This document shows positions 27,807-36,198 of a stretch of 64,000 nt of DNA, in pieces. Source of the stretch: Streptomyces sp. RB17 (GTDB lineage Bacteria > Actinomycetota > Actinomycetes > Streptomycetales > Streptomycetaceae). The notes under the pieces are model-generated. The model worked only from the letters and a program-made list of their open reading frames with translations, was not told the DNA's origin and did not search any database. Position 1 is the first letter of the stretch. Each line of letters begins with the position of its first letter. The position numbers were made by a program, and so were the translations under genes. The stretch is taken from the NCBI RefSeq assembly GCF_009604455.1, contig NZ_WEGL01000002.1, positions 62,001 to 126,000 on the forward strand, written 5' to 3'.

Positions 27807-27856
27807 GGTATGGACCAATGCGGCTGTCAAGGGACTTGGCTGGATTGGTCCATACC
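27807..27856. promoter_or_regulatory. 13-base inverted repeat in the chitinase promoter
   Basis: GGTATGGACCAAT (27807-27819) and its exact complement ATTGGTCCATACC (27844-27856) are 24 bases apart. Each arm contains a smaller dyad, TGGT-N4-ACC. Streptomyces chitinase genes often carry pairs of TGGTC-type 12-mers here, linked to induction by chitin and to DasR. This version differs in being inverted and longer. Confidence 0.7.
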
Positions 27857-27959
27857 GGCGAGCGAAGACGCGCCCCGGACGGGCGCGGGTCCGTACGGGA
27901 TGTGCGGCTCCGCCGCGCGGGCGCGACAAGCCACAACGGACCCGTAGTCGGCGTACGAC

Positions 27960-29075
27960 CTAAAGCGGCAGGACCTCAGCCGCCGAAGCCACCTGGGCAG
28001 GCAACGCCGGAAGGGCGATCTCCGCCTCCCTCTGCCGCGGAAGCGCCGCAGGCACAGGCAGCAGCGACCGCGGCCCCGTAACCACCGTGTAGTCCTGCCC
28101 CAGGAACGGCGGCTCGATCACCCCGGGATCCTCCCCCAGCGCCAACTGCACGGCGGCCCAGGGCACATTCACCCCGCACAGCGACAGCTGGTGCAGGCCC
28201 CCGGAGGGCCGCGTGTTGACATCCAGCAGCACCGGCCGGTCGCCGAGCATGCGGAACTGGATGTTCGACAGGTGGTGCAGCCCGAAGCCCTCCGCGATCA
28301 GCCGGGCCGGCTCCAGCCACCGCTCGTCCAGGGTGAACCCCCTGCGGCGGCCGTTCTTGGTGCGGCCCACCGCGAGCCGCAGCCGGCTGTCGGGCCCGGT
28401 CAGGCAGTCGACCGACACCTCGGGCTGCTCCAGGCGCGGCATCACCAGCCAGTCCACCGGCTGCCCGGACCGCCGCAGCGCCTCGACGACGAGGTCGAGC
28501 TGGACGTACGGGCTCGGGAACCCCTCGAGCTGGGCCAGCGAGAACGGGCCGCGGGTGATCATCCGGAAGCCGACCCCGCCCGCACCGGCAGCCGGCTTGA
28601 AGCACGCCCGGTGTCCGGCCGCCTCCAACTCCTCCACTGCGGCGAGGAGTTCGTCGGCCGTACGCACCCGCCACCACGGCGGCACCGGGACGCCCACCGA
28701 GCGGACCGCCTCGTACGCGGTCGCCTTGTCCTCGAAGACGGCCACCGCCTCGGGCGTCGGCGCCAGCAGCGCCGTACCCGCGGCGGCGAACTCCGCGCGG
28801 TGCCGCACGATCGCGGCCTGGTGCAGCCGGGGCACGAACACGTCGATGCCGCGCCGGGCGCACTGGTCCAGCGCGTACTCGACGTAGCCGGCCGGGGACA
28901 GGCCCTCCGGCTCCAGTTCGGCGGTGTCGGCGGCGGCCAGGACGGGGGAGTCGGCGTCCCCGTGCGTCGCATGGATCTCCACGGCGCGATCGCTGGGATT
29001 TCTGCGCAGCTGATCCATGAAGAACACGTTCTCCGCGTACGTGCGGTTGAGCCAGACGCGTACGCGAGAGAGCAT
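27960..29075 (-). CDS. ATP-grasp domain protein of unknown substrate
   Basis: The 371-residue product has a pre-ATP-grasp segment and then the ATP-grasp fold (about residues 110-310). Features include CFKPAAGAGGVGFRM, the acidic metal-site region FRMLGDRPVLLDVNTRPSGG with Asp/Asn ligands, and VDCLTGPD. These enzymes join a carboxylate to an amine or thiol using ATP. The product here could be a peptide-like bond, but nothing nearby fixes the substrate. The start is ATG 29075, preceded by AAAGG. It diverges from a metallophosphoesterase/PPTase pair across a 320-base gap. It shares no obvious operon with the chitinase. Confidence 0.8.
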   Translation of the reverse strand: MLSRVRVWLNRTYAENVFFMDQLRRNPSDRAVEIHATHGDADSPVLAAADTAELEPEGLSPAGYVEYALDQCARRGIDVFVPRLHQAAIVRHRAEFAAAGTALLAPTPEAVAVFEDKATAYEAVRSVGVPVPPWWRVRTADELLAAVEELEAAGHRACFKPAAGAGGVGFRMITRGPFSLAQLEGFPSPYVQLDLVVEALRRSGQPVDWLVMPRLEQPEVSVDCLTGPDSRLRLAVGRTKNGRRRGFTLDERWLEPARLIAEGFGLHHLSNIQFRMLGDRPVLLDVNTRPSGGLHQLSLCGVNVPWAAVQLALGEDPGVIEPPFLGQDYTVVTGPRSLLPVPAALPRQREAEIALPALPAQVASAAEVLPL

Positions 29076-29395
29076 GCAGGCCGCCTTTCACGGTTTTCGG
29101 GCAGGGCTCGGCGGCCCGTGCCCGGGCAGGAGAGAGGAAGGGACACCAAAGAACCCCTGTGAAAAGGGACGTTGGGGTGACGGTGTCGGGGCGATCATAC
29201 GGCTTTCAAGAGCCCGCGCGTGCAACGCGGATGTTACGGATTTCCGGGACTCGTCCAGTAGGCTCGCCGGGGTCGGTCCGGTCGGCGCCGGCCCGCTGCC
29301 GGCCCGCGCGACACGGCGGCGGGGGAGCCTCTTGTCCGGGTGTCCGGGAATGTGATCTCGTGGTCCCGGCGGAGGATGATCGGAAGGGGTGCAGG
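29076..29395. other. 320-base divergent intergenic region
   Basis: No gene is visible between the ATP-grasp and metallophosphoesterase starts. The region should hold both promoters. A possible -10 hexamer TAGGCT lies in the middle (near 29261-29267, plus strand), without a convincing -35. No repeat or RNA structure stands out. Confidence 0.4.
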
Positions 29396-30301
29396 GTGGA
29401 GTCTGCGGCCGGGGCCGGGCAGCTGCTGGCCATCAGCGACCTGCACATCACCTACCCGGAGAACCGCGCACTCGTCCAGGACATGCGGGCCACGAGCGAC
29501 GAGGACTGGCTGATCGTGGCCGGTGACATCGCCGAGACGGTGGCCGACATCCGCTGGACCCTGGAGCAGCTCGCGGGCCGTTTCCGCAAGGTGCTCTGGG
29601 CCCCCGGCAACCACGAGCTGTGGACGCACCCGAAGGATCCGGTCACCCTGCGCGGCGTCGCCCGCTACGAGCACCTGGTCGCACTCTGCCGCGAGCTGGG
29701 CGTCGTCACCCCCGAGGACCCCTACCCGGTGTGGCACGGCCCCGGCGGCCCGGTCGTCGTCGCCCCGCTGTTCCTGCTGTACGACTACTCGTTCCTGCCG
29801 CCCGGCTGCGCCACCAAGGCCGAGGGCCTGGCCTACGCGCACGGCACCGGCGTGGTCTGCAACGACGAGTACCTGCTGCACCCCGACCCCTATCCCACCC
29901 GGGACGACTGGTGCCGGGCGCGGGTCGCCGAGACCGAACGCAGGCTCGCCGAGCTGCCCGCGGAACTGCCGGTCGTACCGGTCAACCACTATCCCCTGCA
30001 CCGGCATCCCACCGAGGTGCTGTGGTATCCCGAGTTCGCCATGTGGTGCGGCACCCTGCTGACCGCCGACTGGCACCGCCGGTTCCGCGTGGCCACCATG
30101 GTCTACGGCCATCTGCACATCCCCCGCACCACCTGGCACGACGGAGTCCGCTTCGAGGAGGTCTCCGTAGGCTATCCCCGCGAATGGCGCAAGCGCCCGG
30201 AGCCGCCGGGAACGCTGCGCCGCATCCTGCCGATGGAGGTCGAAGCCGGTGATCGAGGAGCTGCTCCCGGAGTCGGTCGTGGCCGTGGAGGCACACCGTG
30301 A
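29396..30301 (+). CDS. Calcineurin-type metallophosphoesterase
   Basis: The 301-residue product has the full metal-site set: ISDLH near the start, VAGDIAET, APGNHELW, PVNHYPLHRHP and YGHLHIPRTTWHDG. It has no signal peptide, so it is cytoplasmic. The substrate is not known. The GTG at 29396 follows GGAAGGGG. Its last 53 bases overlap the start of the phosphopantetheinyl transferase in another frame, an unusually long overlap that suggests a tightly linked pair. The C-terminal Gly/Arg tail (after about residue 285) lies entirely inside the overlap and may be dispensable. Confidence 0.87.
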   Translation: MESAAGAGQLLAISDLHITYPENRALVQDMRATSDEDWLIVAGDIAETVADIRWTLEQLAGRFRKVLWAPGNHELWTHPKDPVTLRGVARYEHLVALCRELGVVTPEDPYPVWHGPGGPVVVAPLFLLYDYSFLPPGCATKAEGLAYAHGTGVVCNDEYLLHPDPYPTRDDWCRARVAETERRLAELPAELPVVPVNHYPLHRHPTEVLWYPEFAMWCGTLLTADWHRRFRVATMVYGHLHIPRTTWHDGVRFEEVSVGYPREWRKRPEPPGTLRRILPMEVEAGDRGAAPGVGRGRGGTP

Positions 30302-30929
30302 CGACCCGCTGTGGGACGCCCCCTGCCACCCCGGGGAGGCGGCTCTCGTCGAACGGGCCGTGGCCAAGCGCCGCCGCGAGTTCGCCGCCGTACGAGCCTG
30401 CGCCCGGCGCGCCATGGAGAAGCTCGGCGTGCCCGCCCAGCCCATCCTCAGCGGCGAGCGGGGCGCACCGCGCTGGCCGGACGGCCTGATCGGCAGCATG
30501 ACCCACTGCGACGGCTACTGCGCCGCCGCGCTGGCCCGGGCCGGCGATCTGGCCTCCCTCGGCATCGACGCCGAACCGCACGGGCCGCTCCCGGAGGGCG
30601 TCGGCGACTCCGTCCTCCTGCCCGCCGAGGCCGAGCGGCTCGCCCGGCTCACCGGCCGGCGGCCCGATGTGCACTGGGACCGGATCCTGTTCAGCGCCAA
30701 GGAATCCGTCTACAAGGCGTGGTTCCCCCTCACCCGCACCTGGCTGGACTTCTCCGAGGCCGACATCGCCCTCGACCCGAGCCCCGGCGGCCGGCCGCAC
30801 GGCACGCTGCGTGCCGAACTCCTCGTCCCCGGGCCCCGGGTCGGCGACCGCCGGCTCCAGGTCTTCGACGGCAGGTGGGTCGTGCGCGACGGAGTGGTCA
30901 CCACCGCCGTGGTCGTCCCGCATCCCTGA
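30249..30929 (+). CDS. 4'-phosphopantetheinyl transferase (Sfp/EntD type)
   Basis: The 226-residue product has the family's signatures. IGSMTHCDGYCAAALA and LGIDAEPHG carry the first Mg ligand, and WDRILFSAKESVYKAW carries the second Glu and the CoA-binding Lys. It converts apo carrier proteins of polyketide and peptide synthases to their active form using CoA. No synthase is encoded in the window, so it serves in trans. From memory, S. coelicolor has a stand-alone enzyme of this type in the matching region. GTG 30249 lies inside the upstream gene. Confidence 0.92.
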   Translation: MIEELLPESVVAVEAHRDDPLWDAPCHPGEAALVERAVAKRRREFAAVRACARRAMEKLGVPAQPILSGERGAPRWPDGLIGSMTHCDGYCAAALARAGDLASLGIDAEPHGPLPEGVGDSVLLPAEAERLARLTGRRPDVHWDRILFSAKESVYKAWFPLTRTWLDFSEADIALDPSPGGRPHGTLRAELLVPGPRVGDRRLQVFDGRWVVRDGVVTTAVVVPHP

Positions 30930-30968
30930 ACCCCCGGCAGCCGCCCGCACCGGCCCGGCCCGGCCCGA

Positions 30969-31196
30969 TCAGGTCGGCGGGCACCAGTCGCGCAGCAGTC
31001 GGAAGAACTGCTCCTCGTTCCCCGCGAGGCCCGCGCGCGCCAGGGCCCGTTCCGCCTCGGCCAGCACGGCGGGCGGCACCACGGCGGGCCGGCCGCCGTC
31101 CGATGGCCCGTCGAAGGCGGCGCGCACCGTATGCAGCAGCCGCAGATAGGCCTGTACGGCGGTGCGCTCGCGGTCGGTCAGTACGGCGGTGGGCAT
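30969..31196 (-). CDS. Small hypothetical protein (75 residues)
   Basis: The 75-residue product is mostly helical by composition (TDRERTAVQAYLRLLHTV, then AEAERALARAGL) and ends in WCPPT. It has no signal peptide or membrane segment. ATG 31196 has GGGGAG about ten bases upstream. I recognise no family, though the ordered helices and codon bias suggest a real gene. It is convergent with the phosphopantetheinyl transferase and separate from the downstream pair. Confidence 0.6.
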   Translation of the reverse strand: MPTAVLTDRERTAVQAYLRLLHTVRAAFDGPSDGGRPAVVPPAVLAEAERALARAGLAGNEEQFFRLLRDWCPPT

Positions 31197-31427
31197 CGGT
31201 CGGCTCTCCCCGAGTAGGCGTCACGGTCGCGCGCCCTGCGGCGCACCACTCCAGCTTGCCGCCCGCCACTGACAACGCCCTTCGGCCGCGTCCCGGTTCG
31301 CCCGCTCAGCCGAGGCCGAATCCTTTCCGTGCGGCCTGAAGGGGTGACGACCGGCCCGGGGCGGCCGCCGGCCGGCGTACGACAGCGAGACCGCACGTCC
31401 GACGGCGCCGCGCGGCGCGGCTCCCGG

Positions 31428-31985
31428 TCAGCCCTGTGGCCCCGGATACCCCAGGGAGGCCTCGATGCGCCCGGCCACGTCGTCGCGGTGCACCGGGCCG
31501 CGCAGGGCCGAACCGGCAAGCCAGGTACGGCACTTGCTGGCCAGGAGCAGACCGAAGGTCTCGGCGTCCCGTTCCTCGGCGAGGTCGAAACGGGTCCGGG
31601 CCGCGACGCGCTGCACCGTGGCCTGGAGCGCGTCCTGGTCGGTGTCGTCGTGCAGCAGCCGCGTGGCGACCCCGACGCCGTCGACGTGGTGTCCGCGGTG
31701 GTCGGCCTGCATGTGCCACAGCTCGTGGCCGAGGATCACCAACTGGTGGTCGGGTGCCGTGCGTTCCTCCACGACGACGAGATCGCGGTCGGTCAGATCC
31801 AGCCACAGTCCGCTCGCCGTGCCCGGCGGGAACGCCGCCGCACGGAAGTGGACCGGGCGGCCCCGACGGCGGCTCATCGCCGCGCACAACGCGCCGTACA
31901 GCTCCCGGGGCGGCGCCGGCGCGGGCAGCGCAAGACCGCCCACCAGCTCGTTGCACAGCCGGCGCATGTCCCTGCCGATGCCCAC
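31428..31985 (-). CDS. ImmA/IrrE-like protein with HExxH motif
   Basis: The 185-residue product contains VILGHELWHMQADH, an HExxH zinc-peptidase motif in the context typical of ImmA/IrrE (COG2856) proteins. These proteins cut or relieve HTH repressors, or act as the partner of an XRE regulator. The start is GTG 31985, with GGGGAGG right upstream. A GTG at the XRE stop gives a longer form. It lies 14 bases after the XRE gene, so the two are co-expressed. Streptomyces has many such pairs, sometimes labelled toxin-antitoxin. A regulatory role is as likely as toxicity. Confidence 0.8.
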   Translation of the reverse strand: MGIGRDMRRLCNELVGGLALPAPAPPRELYGALCAAMSRRRGRPVHFRAAAFPPGTASGLWLDLTDRDLVVVEERTAPDHQLVILGHELWHMQADHRGHHVDGVGVATRLLHDDTDQDALQATVQRVAARTRFDLAEERDAETFGLLLASKCRTWLAGSALRGPVHRDDVAGRIEASLGYPGPQG

Positions 31986-31999
31986 AGTCCTCCCCCGGC

Positions 32000-32656
32000 T
32001 CACGACTCGGGCCGTTTGACGCTCTCCAGGAGCATGTCGAGCCACTCCGCGACCTTGTCCCGGTGCTGGTCGGTGGGCAACTGCGCGGCCCGCCAGGCTA
32101 TTCCGCGCACCCCGTGGTCCAGCAGCAGCCGTTCCAGCGGATCCTCGTCGGCCCCGGCGGCGGCCCGCTCCCGGTCGGCGAGCTTCGTCAGCAGCTCCTG
32201 CTCGGTGCGCTGCAGCGCGCCCGCCAGCGCCTCGGGGTCCTCCGCGGTCAGGAAGCCGGCGTGCACCCGGAAGAAGCGCTGCAGTGCGTCGCAGTGCTCC
32301 ATGGTCGGCCGCCGGTCGCCGTTGATGAGGGCGCCGGCCTGCTGCCGGGACATGCCCGCGCCGTCGGCGATCTCCTGCTGGGTGTACTTGCGGCCGTTGG
32401 ATTTCAGCCGGGTGCGCCGCAGCAGACCCAGGCGCTGCAGAAAGCGTGCCTGTACGTCCGGTTCACCGGCGGGCCGGCCGGCGAGCAGGGCCTTGACCAC
32501 CGGCTCCGGGACCCCGCAGGCCACGGAGAGCCGCCCGACGTCGAAGACCTCGGCGTGCGGCACGCCCAGCCGGTCGGCGAGCGCGGTGACGCGGGCGACG
32601 ACGGCCGGCAGCTGGGCGGTCGCCGTGGCGCCCGGATCCTCGTAGCCATCCGTCAC
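32000..32656 (-). CDS. XRE-family HTH regulator
   Basis: The 218-residue product has a central HTH (about residues 90-118, YTQQEIADGAGMSRQQAGALINGDRRPT) flanked by helical segments of unknown role. The product pairs with the HELWH protein 14 bases downstream. GTG 32656 has AGGAG eight bases upstream. It diverges from the MmyB-like gene, and a perfect 8-base dyad lies between them, a likely operator for this protein. Confidence 0.85.
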   Translation of the reverse strand: MTDGYEDPGATATAQLPAVVARVTALADRLGVPHAEVFDVGRLSVACGVPEPVVKALLAGRPAGEPDVQARFLQRLGLLRRTRLKSNGRKYTQQEIADGAGMSRQQAGALINGDRRPTMEHCDALQRFFRVHAGFLTAEDPEALAGALQRTEQELLTKLADRERAAAGADEDPLERLLLDHGVRGIAWRAAQLPTDQHRDKVAEWLDMLLESVKRPES

Positions 32657-32766
32657 CGACAGAACTCCTACGTCTCTCGAGGGCTGCAGATGCGTCCGTG
32701 CTTCTCACGAGCGTTCGCCGTGGACTTCCCGGAGCGTAGCGGGTGTCTCGAACTCACATCCAGGTG

Positions 32767-32784
32767 TCGCCACAACTGTGGCGA
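32767..32784. promoter_or_regulatory. Perfect dyad in the XRE/MmyB divergent promoter
   Basis: TCGCCACA, two bases, TGTGGCGA. It lies 111 bases upstream of the XRE start and 113 upstream of the MmyB-like start. This position suits a shared operator for the XRE regulator. A TTGACA at 32821-32826 may be a -35 box for the plus-strand gene. Confidence 0.6.
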
Positions 32785-32896
32785 ATTTCAGCCGTCAACG
32801 GGCACGGAATGCCACGATAGTTGACACGTGCTTGTTTCGGGCCGCAGGATCGCAGGGCCGCGTGAAGGCCGCAGAGGCAAGAGGGGTGACCTCCCG

Positions 32897-33568
32897 ATGG
32901 CACATCAGGCAGGAGGGCAGCGGCCGGCACCGCGGCCCGTCCCCGAGACCTGCGAGACCCAGGCGTACCTCCAGGACTACGCCGTACTGCTGGAGTCCCA
33001 CGCCTGCCCGTCCCTGGTGGTCGACCACCGCTGGGACGTGGTGATGGCCAACGGCGCATTCACGACACTTTTCCGCGGGGTCCGCCGGCACGCGAGCGCC
33101 ATGCCCGGGGACAACTTCCTGCGGTTCGTCCTGTTCCATCCGGACGCGGGCGAGATCCTCGGCGAGCACGAGCAGGGCTGGTGCCTGCCAATGCTGGCCC
33201 ACCTGAGGACCGCGCTGGAGACGTACGGTCACGACCACGAACTCCAGGCGATCCGCCGGGACATCGCCCAGGACCCGCTCATGGAGGCCGCCTACCGGCA
33301 GGGCCTGCCGCACTGGATCCGTGCCGTCGGTGAGCGCGCGACCCGGCTCGACGGGGCCGTCCGGCTGCTGCGCCACCCCGACCCGCGGCGCGGCCCCACC
33401 GAGTGCCGCATCGTCGAGGAGACGCCTCAGGTCCTGCGCGACCTCGGCTACCGGCGCCTGTCGATGGTCCCGCGCGAGCACCGCCGGCCCACCGCGCCCG
33501 CACGCCGTCCGCGCCGCTCGCGGGACACGGCGGCTCACCTCACGGTCGTCCCGACCCCCGAGAACTGA
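32897..33568 (+). CDS. MmyB-like ligand-binding domain protein lacking an HTH
   Basis: The 223-residue product corresponds to the MmyB-type (PAS-like) ligand-binding half of a large actinobacterial regulator family. The key stretch is SLVVDHRWDVVMANGAFTTLFRG, then LRFVLFHPDAG, HLRTALETYGHD and LRHPDPRRGPTECRIVEETPQ. In the usual regulator this domain follows an XRE HTH, but here there is none. The Arg-rich C-terminal tail may be unstructured. It could sense a ligand for the divergent XRE protein. ATG 32897 is preceded by GAGGGG. Confidence 0.75.
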   Translation: MAHQAGGQRPAPRPVPETCETQAYLQDYAVLLESHACPSLVVDHRWDVVMANGAFTTLFRGVRRHASAMPGDNFLRFVLFHPDAGEILGEHEQGWCLPMLAHLRTALETYGHDHELQAIRRDIAQDPLMEAAYRQGLPHWIRAVGERATRLDGAVRLLRHPDPRRGPTECRIVEETPQVLRDLGYRRLSMVPREHRRPTAPARRPRRSRDTAAHLTVVPTPEN

Positions 33569-33609
33569 CCCGGCACCGCCGGCGTTCAGGTCGCCGGCGG
33601 CGCCGGGTC
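33567..33609. terminator. Terminator after the MmyB-like gene
   Basis: An 18-base stem with one mismatch (33567-33584 with 33592-33609) and a 7-base loop starts within the stop codon. It separates this gene from the LacI locus. Confidence 0.85.
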
Positions 33610-33658
33610 GAAGAAGGATCACCCAGGGCGCCCCCGAAGGGGCGCGGGCTCTGTCGCC

Positions 33659-33699
33659 TTACGCAAGCCACTTGCATGAATTGCGCTACGCTTGCGCAC
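33659..33699 (+). promoter_or_regulatory. LacI gene promoter with CTTGC/GCAAG repeats; leaderless start
   Basis: The stretch has TTACGCAAGC, then ACTTGCAT, then GCTACGCTTGCGCAC directly before the ATG. No ribosome site is present. A TACGCT at 33687-33692 lies at -10 spacing from the ATG, so the mRNA probably starts at the start codon. The repeated CTTGC halves are likely autoregulatory sites. Confidence 0.6.
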
Positions 33700-34698
33700 A
33701 TGACACGACGACTTGCGGAAGTGGCGAAGAAGGTCGGCGTCAGCGAAGCGACCGTCAGCCGGGTGCTCAACGGAAAACCCGGGGTCTCCGACGCCACCCG
33801 GCAGGCGGTGCTGACGGCGCTCGACGTCCTCGGTTACGAGCGCCCCACCCAGCTGCGCGGCGAACGCGCCCGGCTCGTCGGCCTGGTCCTGCCGGAGCTG
33901 CAGAACCCCATCTTTCCGGCATTCGCCGAGGTCATCGGCGGTGCGCTCGCCCAGCTCGGCCTCACCCCGGTGCTGTGCACACAGACCAAGGGCGGCGTCT
34001 CGGAGGCTGACTACGTCGAACTGCTGCTGCAGCAGCAGGTCTCCGGCGTCGTCTTCGCCGGCGGCCTGTACGCGCAGGCGGACGCCCCGCACGACCACTA
34101 CCGGCTGCTCGCCGAGCGCAACATCCCCGTCGTGCTGGTCAACGCGGCCATCGAACACCTCGGTTTCCCCGGCGTGTCCTGCGACGACGCCGTGGCCGTC
34201 GAGCAGGCGTGGCGGCACCTCGCCTCCCTCGGCCACGAGCGCATCGGACTGGTCCTCGGCCCCGGCGACCATGTGCCCTCGGCGCGCAAGCTGGCCGCCG
34301 CGCGGGCGATCGCCGGCGACCTGCCGGAGGAGTTCGTCGCCCGGGCGATCTTCTCCATCGAGGGCGGTCACGCCGCGGCGTCCCGGCTGATCGACCGGGG
34401 TGTCACCGGCATCATCTGCGCCAGCGACCCGCTCGCGCTCGGCGCCGTCAGGGCCGCGCGTCGCAAGGGGTACGGCGTGCCGGGGCGGATCTCGGTCGTC
34501 GGCTACGACGACTCGGCCTTCATGAACTGCACCGAGCCCCCGCTCACCACCGTCCGCCAGCCCATCGAGGCCATGGGCCGCGCGGCCGTCGAGCTGCTGA
34601 ACGCGCGGATCGGCGGCACCGCCGTACCCGCCGAGGAGCTGCTGTTCGAGCCCGAGCTGGTGGTGCGCGGATCCACCGCGCAAGCCCCGCGCGACTGA
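33700..34698 (+). CDS. LacI-family transcriptional repressor (MalR-like)
   Basis: The 332-residue product begins with a LacI HTH (RRLAEVAKKVGVSEATVSRVLNGKPG as two short pieces) and the hinge LGYERPTQLRGERA. A periplasmic-binding-like sensor domain follows (VGLVLPELQNPIFPAFAEVI, GYDDSAFMNCTEPPLTTVRQP). It resembles Streptomyces MalR/Reg1. It lies upstream of, and in the same direction as, the importer and alpha-glucosidase, and its effector is likely an alpha-glucan oligosaccharide. I leave out a symbol because the neighbouring binding protein is not a classical MalE. Confidence 0.9.
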   Translation: MTRRLAEVAKKVGVSEATVSRVLNGKPGVSDATRQAVLTALDVLGYERPTQLRGERARLVGLVLPELQNPIFPAFAEVIGGALAQLGLTPVLCTQTKGGVSEADYVELLLQQQVSGVVFAGGLYAQADAPHDHYRLLAERNIPVVLVNAAIEHLGFPGVSCDDAVAVEQAWRHLASLGHERIGLVLGPGDHVPSARKLAAARAIAGDLPEEFVARAIFSIEGGHAAASRLIDRGVTGIICASDPLALGAVRAARRKGYGVPGRISVVGYDDSAFMNCTEPPLTTVRQPIEAMGRAAVELLNARIGGTAVPAEELLFEPELVVRGSTAQAPRD

Positions 34699-34840
34699 GT
34701 TCCTGCCCTGTAATCGAGAAGATCCAACCTGCTGTCAAATAATTACAGATTTCGCGCGACATCTTGCGGACCGATGTCGGCGGTGCTTGAGTGTGCGGCG
34801 CCCACCGCTCCTGCCATGAGTGCCATCAGGGGGTCCACCG

Positions 34841-36193
34841 ATGAGAAGCACCGGGTTCAGCCGTACCTTCGTCGCGATCGGCGTCTGTTCCTCGCTCGCC
34901 CTTGCCGCCACCGCCTGCGGCTCGGGCGGCGACGACGCTGCCGGCGGCACGACACGCATCACCGTCAACTGCGAGCCGCCCAAGAGCGCCAAGGTCGACC
35001 GGACGTTCTTCGAGGACGACCTCGCCTCCTTCGAGAAGCAGAACCCGGACATCGACGTCGTCGCGCACGACGCCTTCCCCTGCCAGGACCCGAAGACCTT
35101 CGACGCGAAGCTCGCCGGCGGTCAGATGGAAGACGTTTTCTACACGTACTTCACCGACGCCAGGCACGTCGTGGACATCCACCAGGCGGCCGATCTCACG
35201 CCGTACCTGAAGGAGCTGAAGTCCTACGACACACTCCAGAAGCAGCTGCGCGACATCTACACCGTGGACGGAAAGGTCTACGGCATACCGCGTACCGGAT
35301 ACAGCATGGGGCTGATCTACAACCGCAAGCTCTTCCGGAAGGCCGGCCTCGACCCCGACAAGCCCCCCACCACCTGGGACGAGGTCCGCGCCGACGCCAG
35401 GAGGATCGCCGCCCTCGGCAACGGCACCGTCGGATACGCCGACTACAGCGCCCAGAACCAGGGCGGCTGGCACTTCACCGCCGAGCTGTACTCGCAGGGC
35501 GGCGACGTCGTCGGCGCCGACGGCAAGAAGGCCACCATCGACACCCCGGAGGGCCACGCCGTCCTGCAGAACCTGCACGACATGCGGTGGACCGACGACT
35601 CCATGGGCAGCAAGCAGCTCCTGGTCATCAACGACGTGCAGCAGATGATGGGTTCGGGCAGGCTCGGCATGTATCTCGCCGCCCCGGACAACATCCCGAT
35701 CCTGGTCAAGGAGAAGGGCGCCGACTACGACGACATCGCCATCGGCCCCATGCCCGGCGGTAAGGGCACGCTCATCGGCGGCGACGGCTACATGTTCAAC
35801 CAGCACGACACGCCCGCCCAGATCCGGGCCGGCCTGAAGTGGCTGGACCACATGTTCCTCACCCCCGGAACCGGTTTCCTCGGCGACTACGCCCGCGCCA
35901 AGAAGAACGACGCCCCCGTCGGACTGCCCGAGCCGCGCCTGTTCACCGGCGCCGCCGACGCCAAGGACCAGCAGGCCAAGAAGGCCAACGCCAATGTCCC
36001 GGTGGAGAACTACCAGGCCTTCCTCGACGGCAACCAGCAGCTGCAGATGAAGATCGAGCCGCCGGACGCGCAGCAGATCTACTCCGTCCTCGACTCGGCC
36101 GTCTCCGCCGTCCTGACCGAGAAGGACGCCGACATCGACCAGCTCCTCAAGGACGCCTCCGGCAAGATCGACGGCATCCTGGCCCGGAGCTGA
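34841..36193 (+). CDS. Sugar ABC transporter binding lipoprotein
   Basis: The 450-residue product has a lipoprotein signal peptide with the modified C26 in AATACGSG. The family 1 binding fold follows: FFEDDLASFEKQNPDIDVV, MEDVFYTYFTDARHVVDI, GIPRTGYSMGLIYNRKLFRKAGLDP. It would trap oligosaccharides released outside the cell. The ATG at 34841 has GGGGG upstream. The 142-base gap to the LacI gene holds its promoter, which contains an AT-rich patch near 34735. It is the first gene of an operon with two permeases and a GH13 enzyme. Confidence 0.92.
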   Translation: MRSTGFSRTFVAIGVCSSLALAATACGSGGDDAAGGTTRITVNCEPPKSAKVDRTFFEDDLASFEKQNPDIDVVAHDAFPCQDPKTFDAKLAGGQMEDVFYTYFTDARHVVDIHQAADLTPYLKELKSYDTLQKQLRDIYTVDGKVYGIPRTGYSMGLIYNRKLFRKAGLDPDKPPTTWDEVRADARRIAALGNGTVGYADYSAQNQGGWHFTAELYSQGGDVVGADGKKATIDTPEGHAVLQNLHDMRWTDDSMGSKQLLVINDVQQMMGSGRLGMYLAAPDNIPILVKEKGADYDDIAIGPMPGGKGTLIGGDGYMFNQHDTPAQIRAGLKWLDHMFLTPGTGFLGDYARAKKNDAPVGLPEPRLFTGAADAKDQQAKKANANVPVENYQAFLDGNQQLQMKIEPPDAQQIYSVLDSAVSAVLTEKDADIDQLLKDASGKIDGILARS

Positions 36194-36198
36194 CCGCC

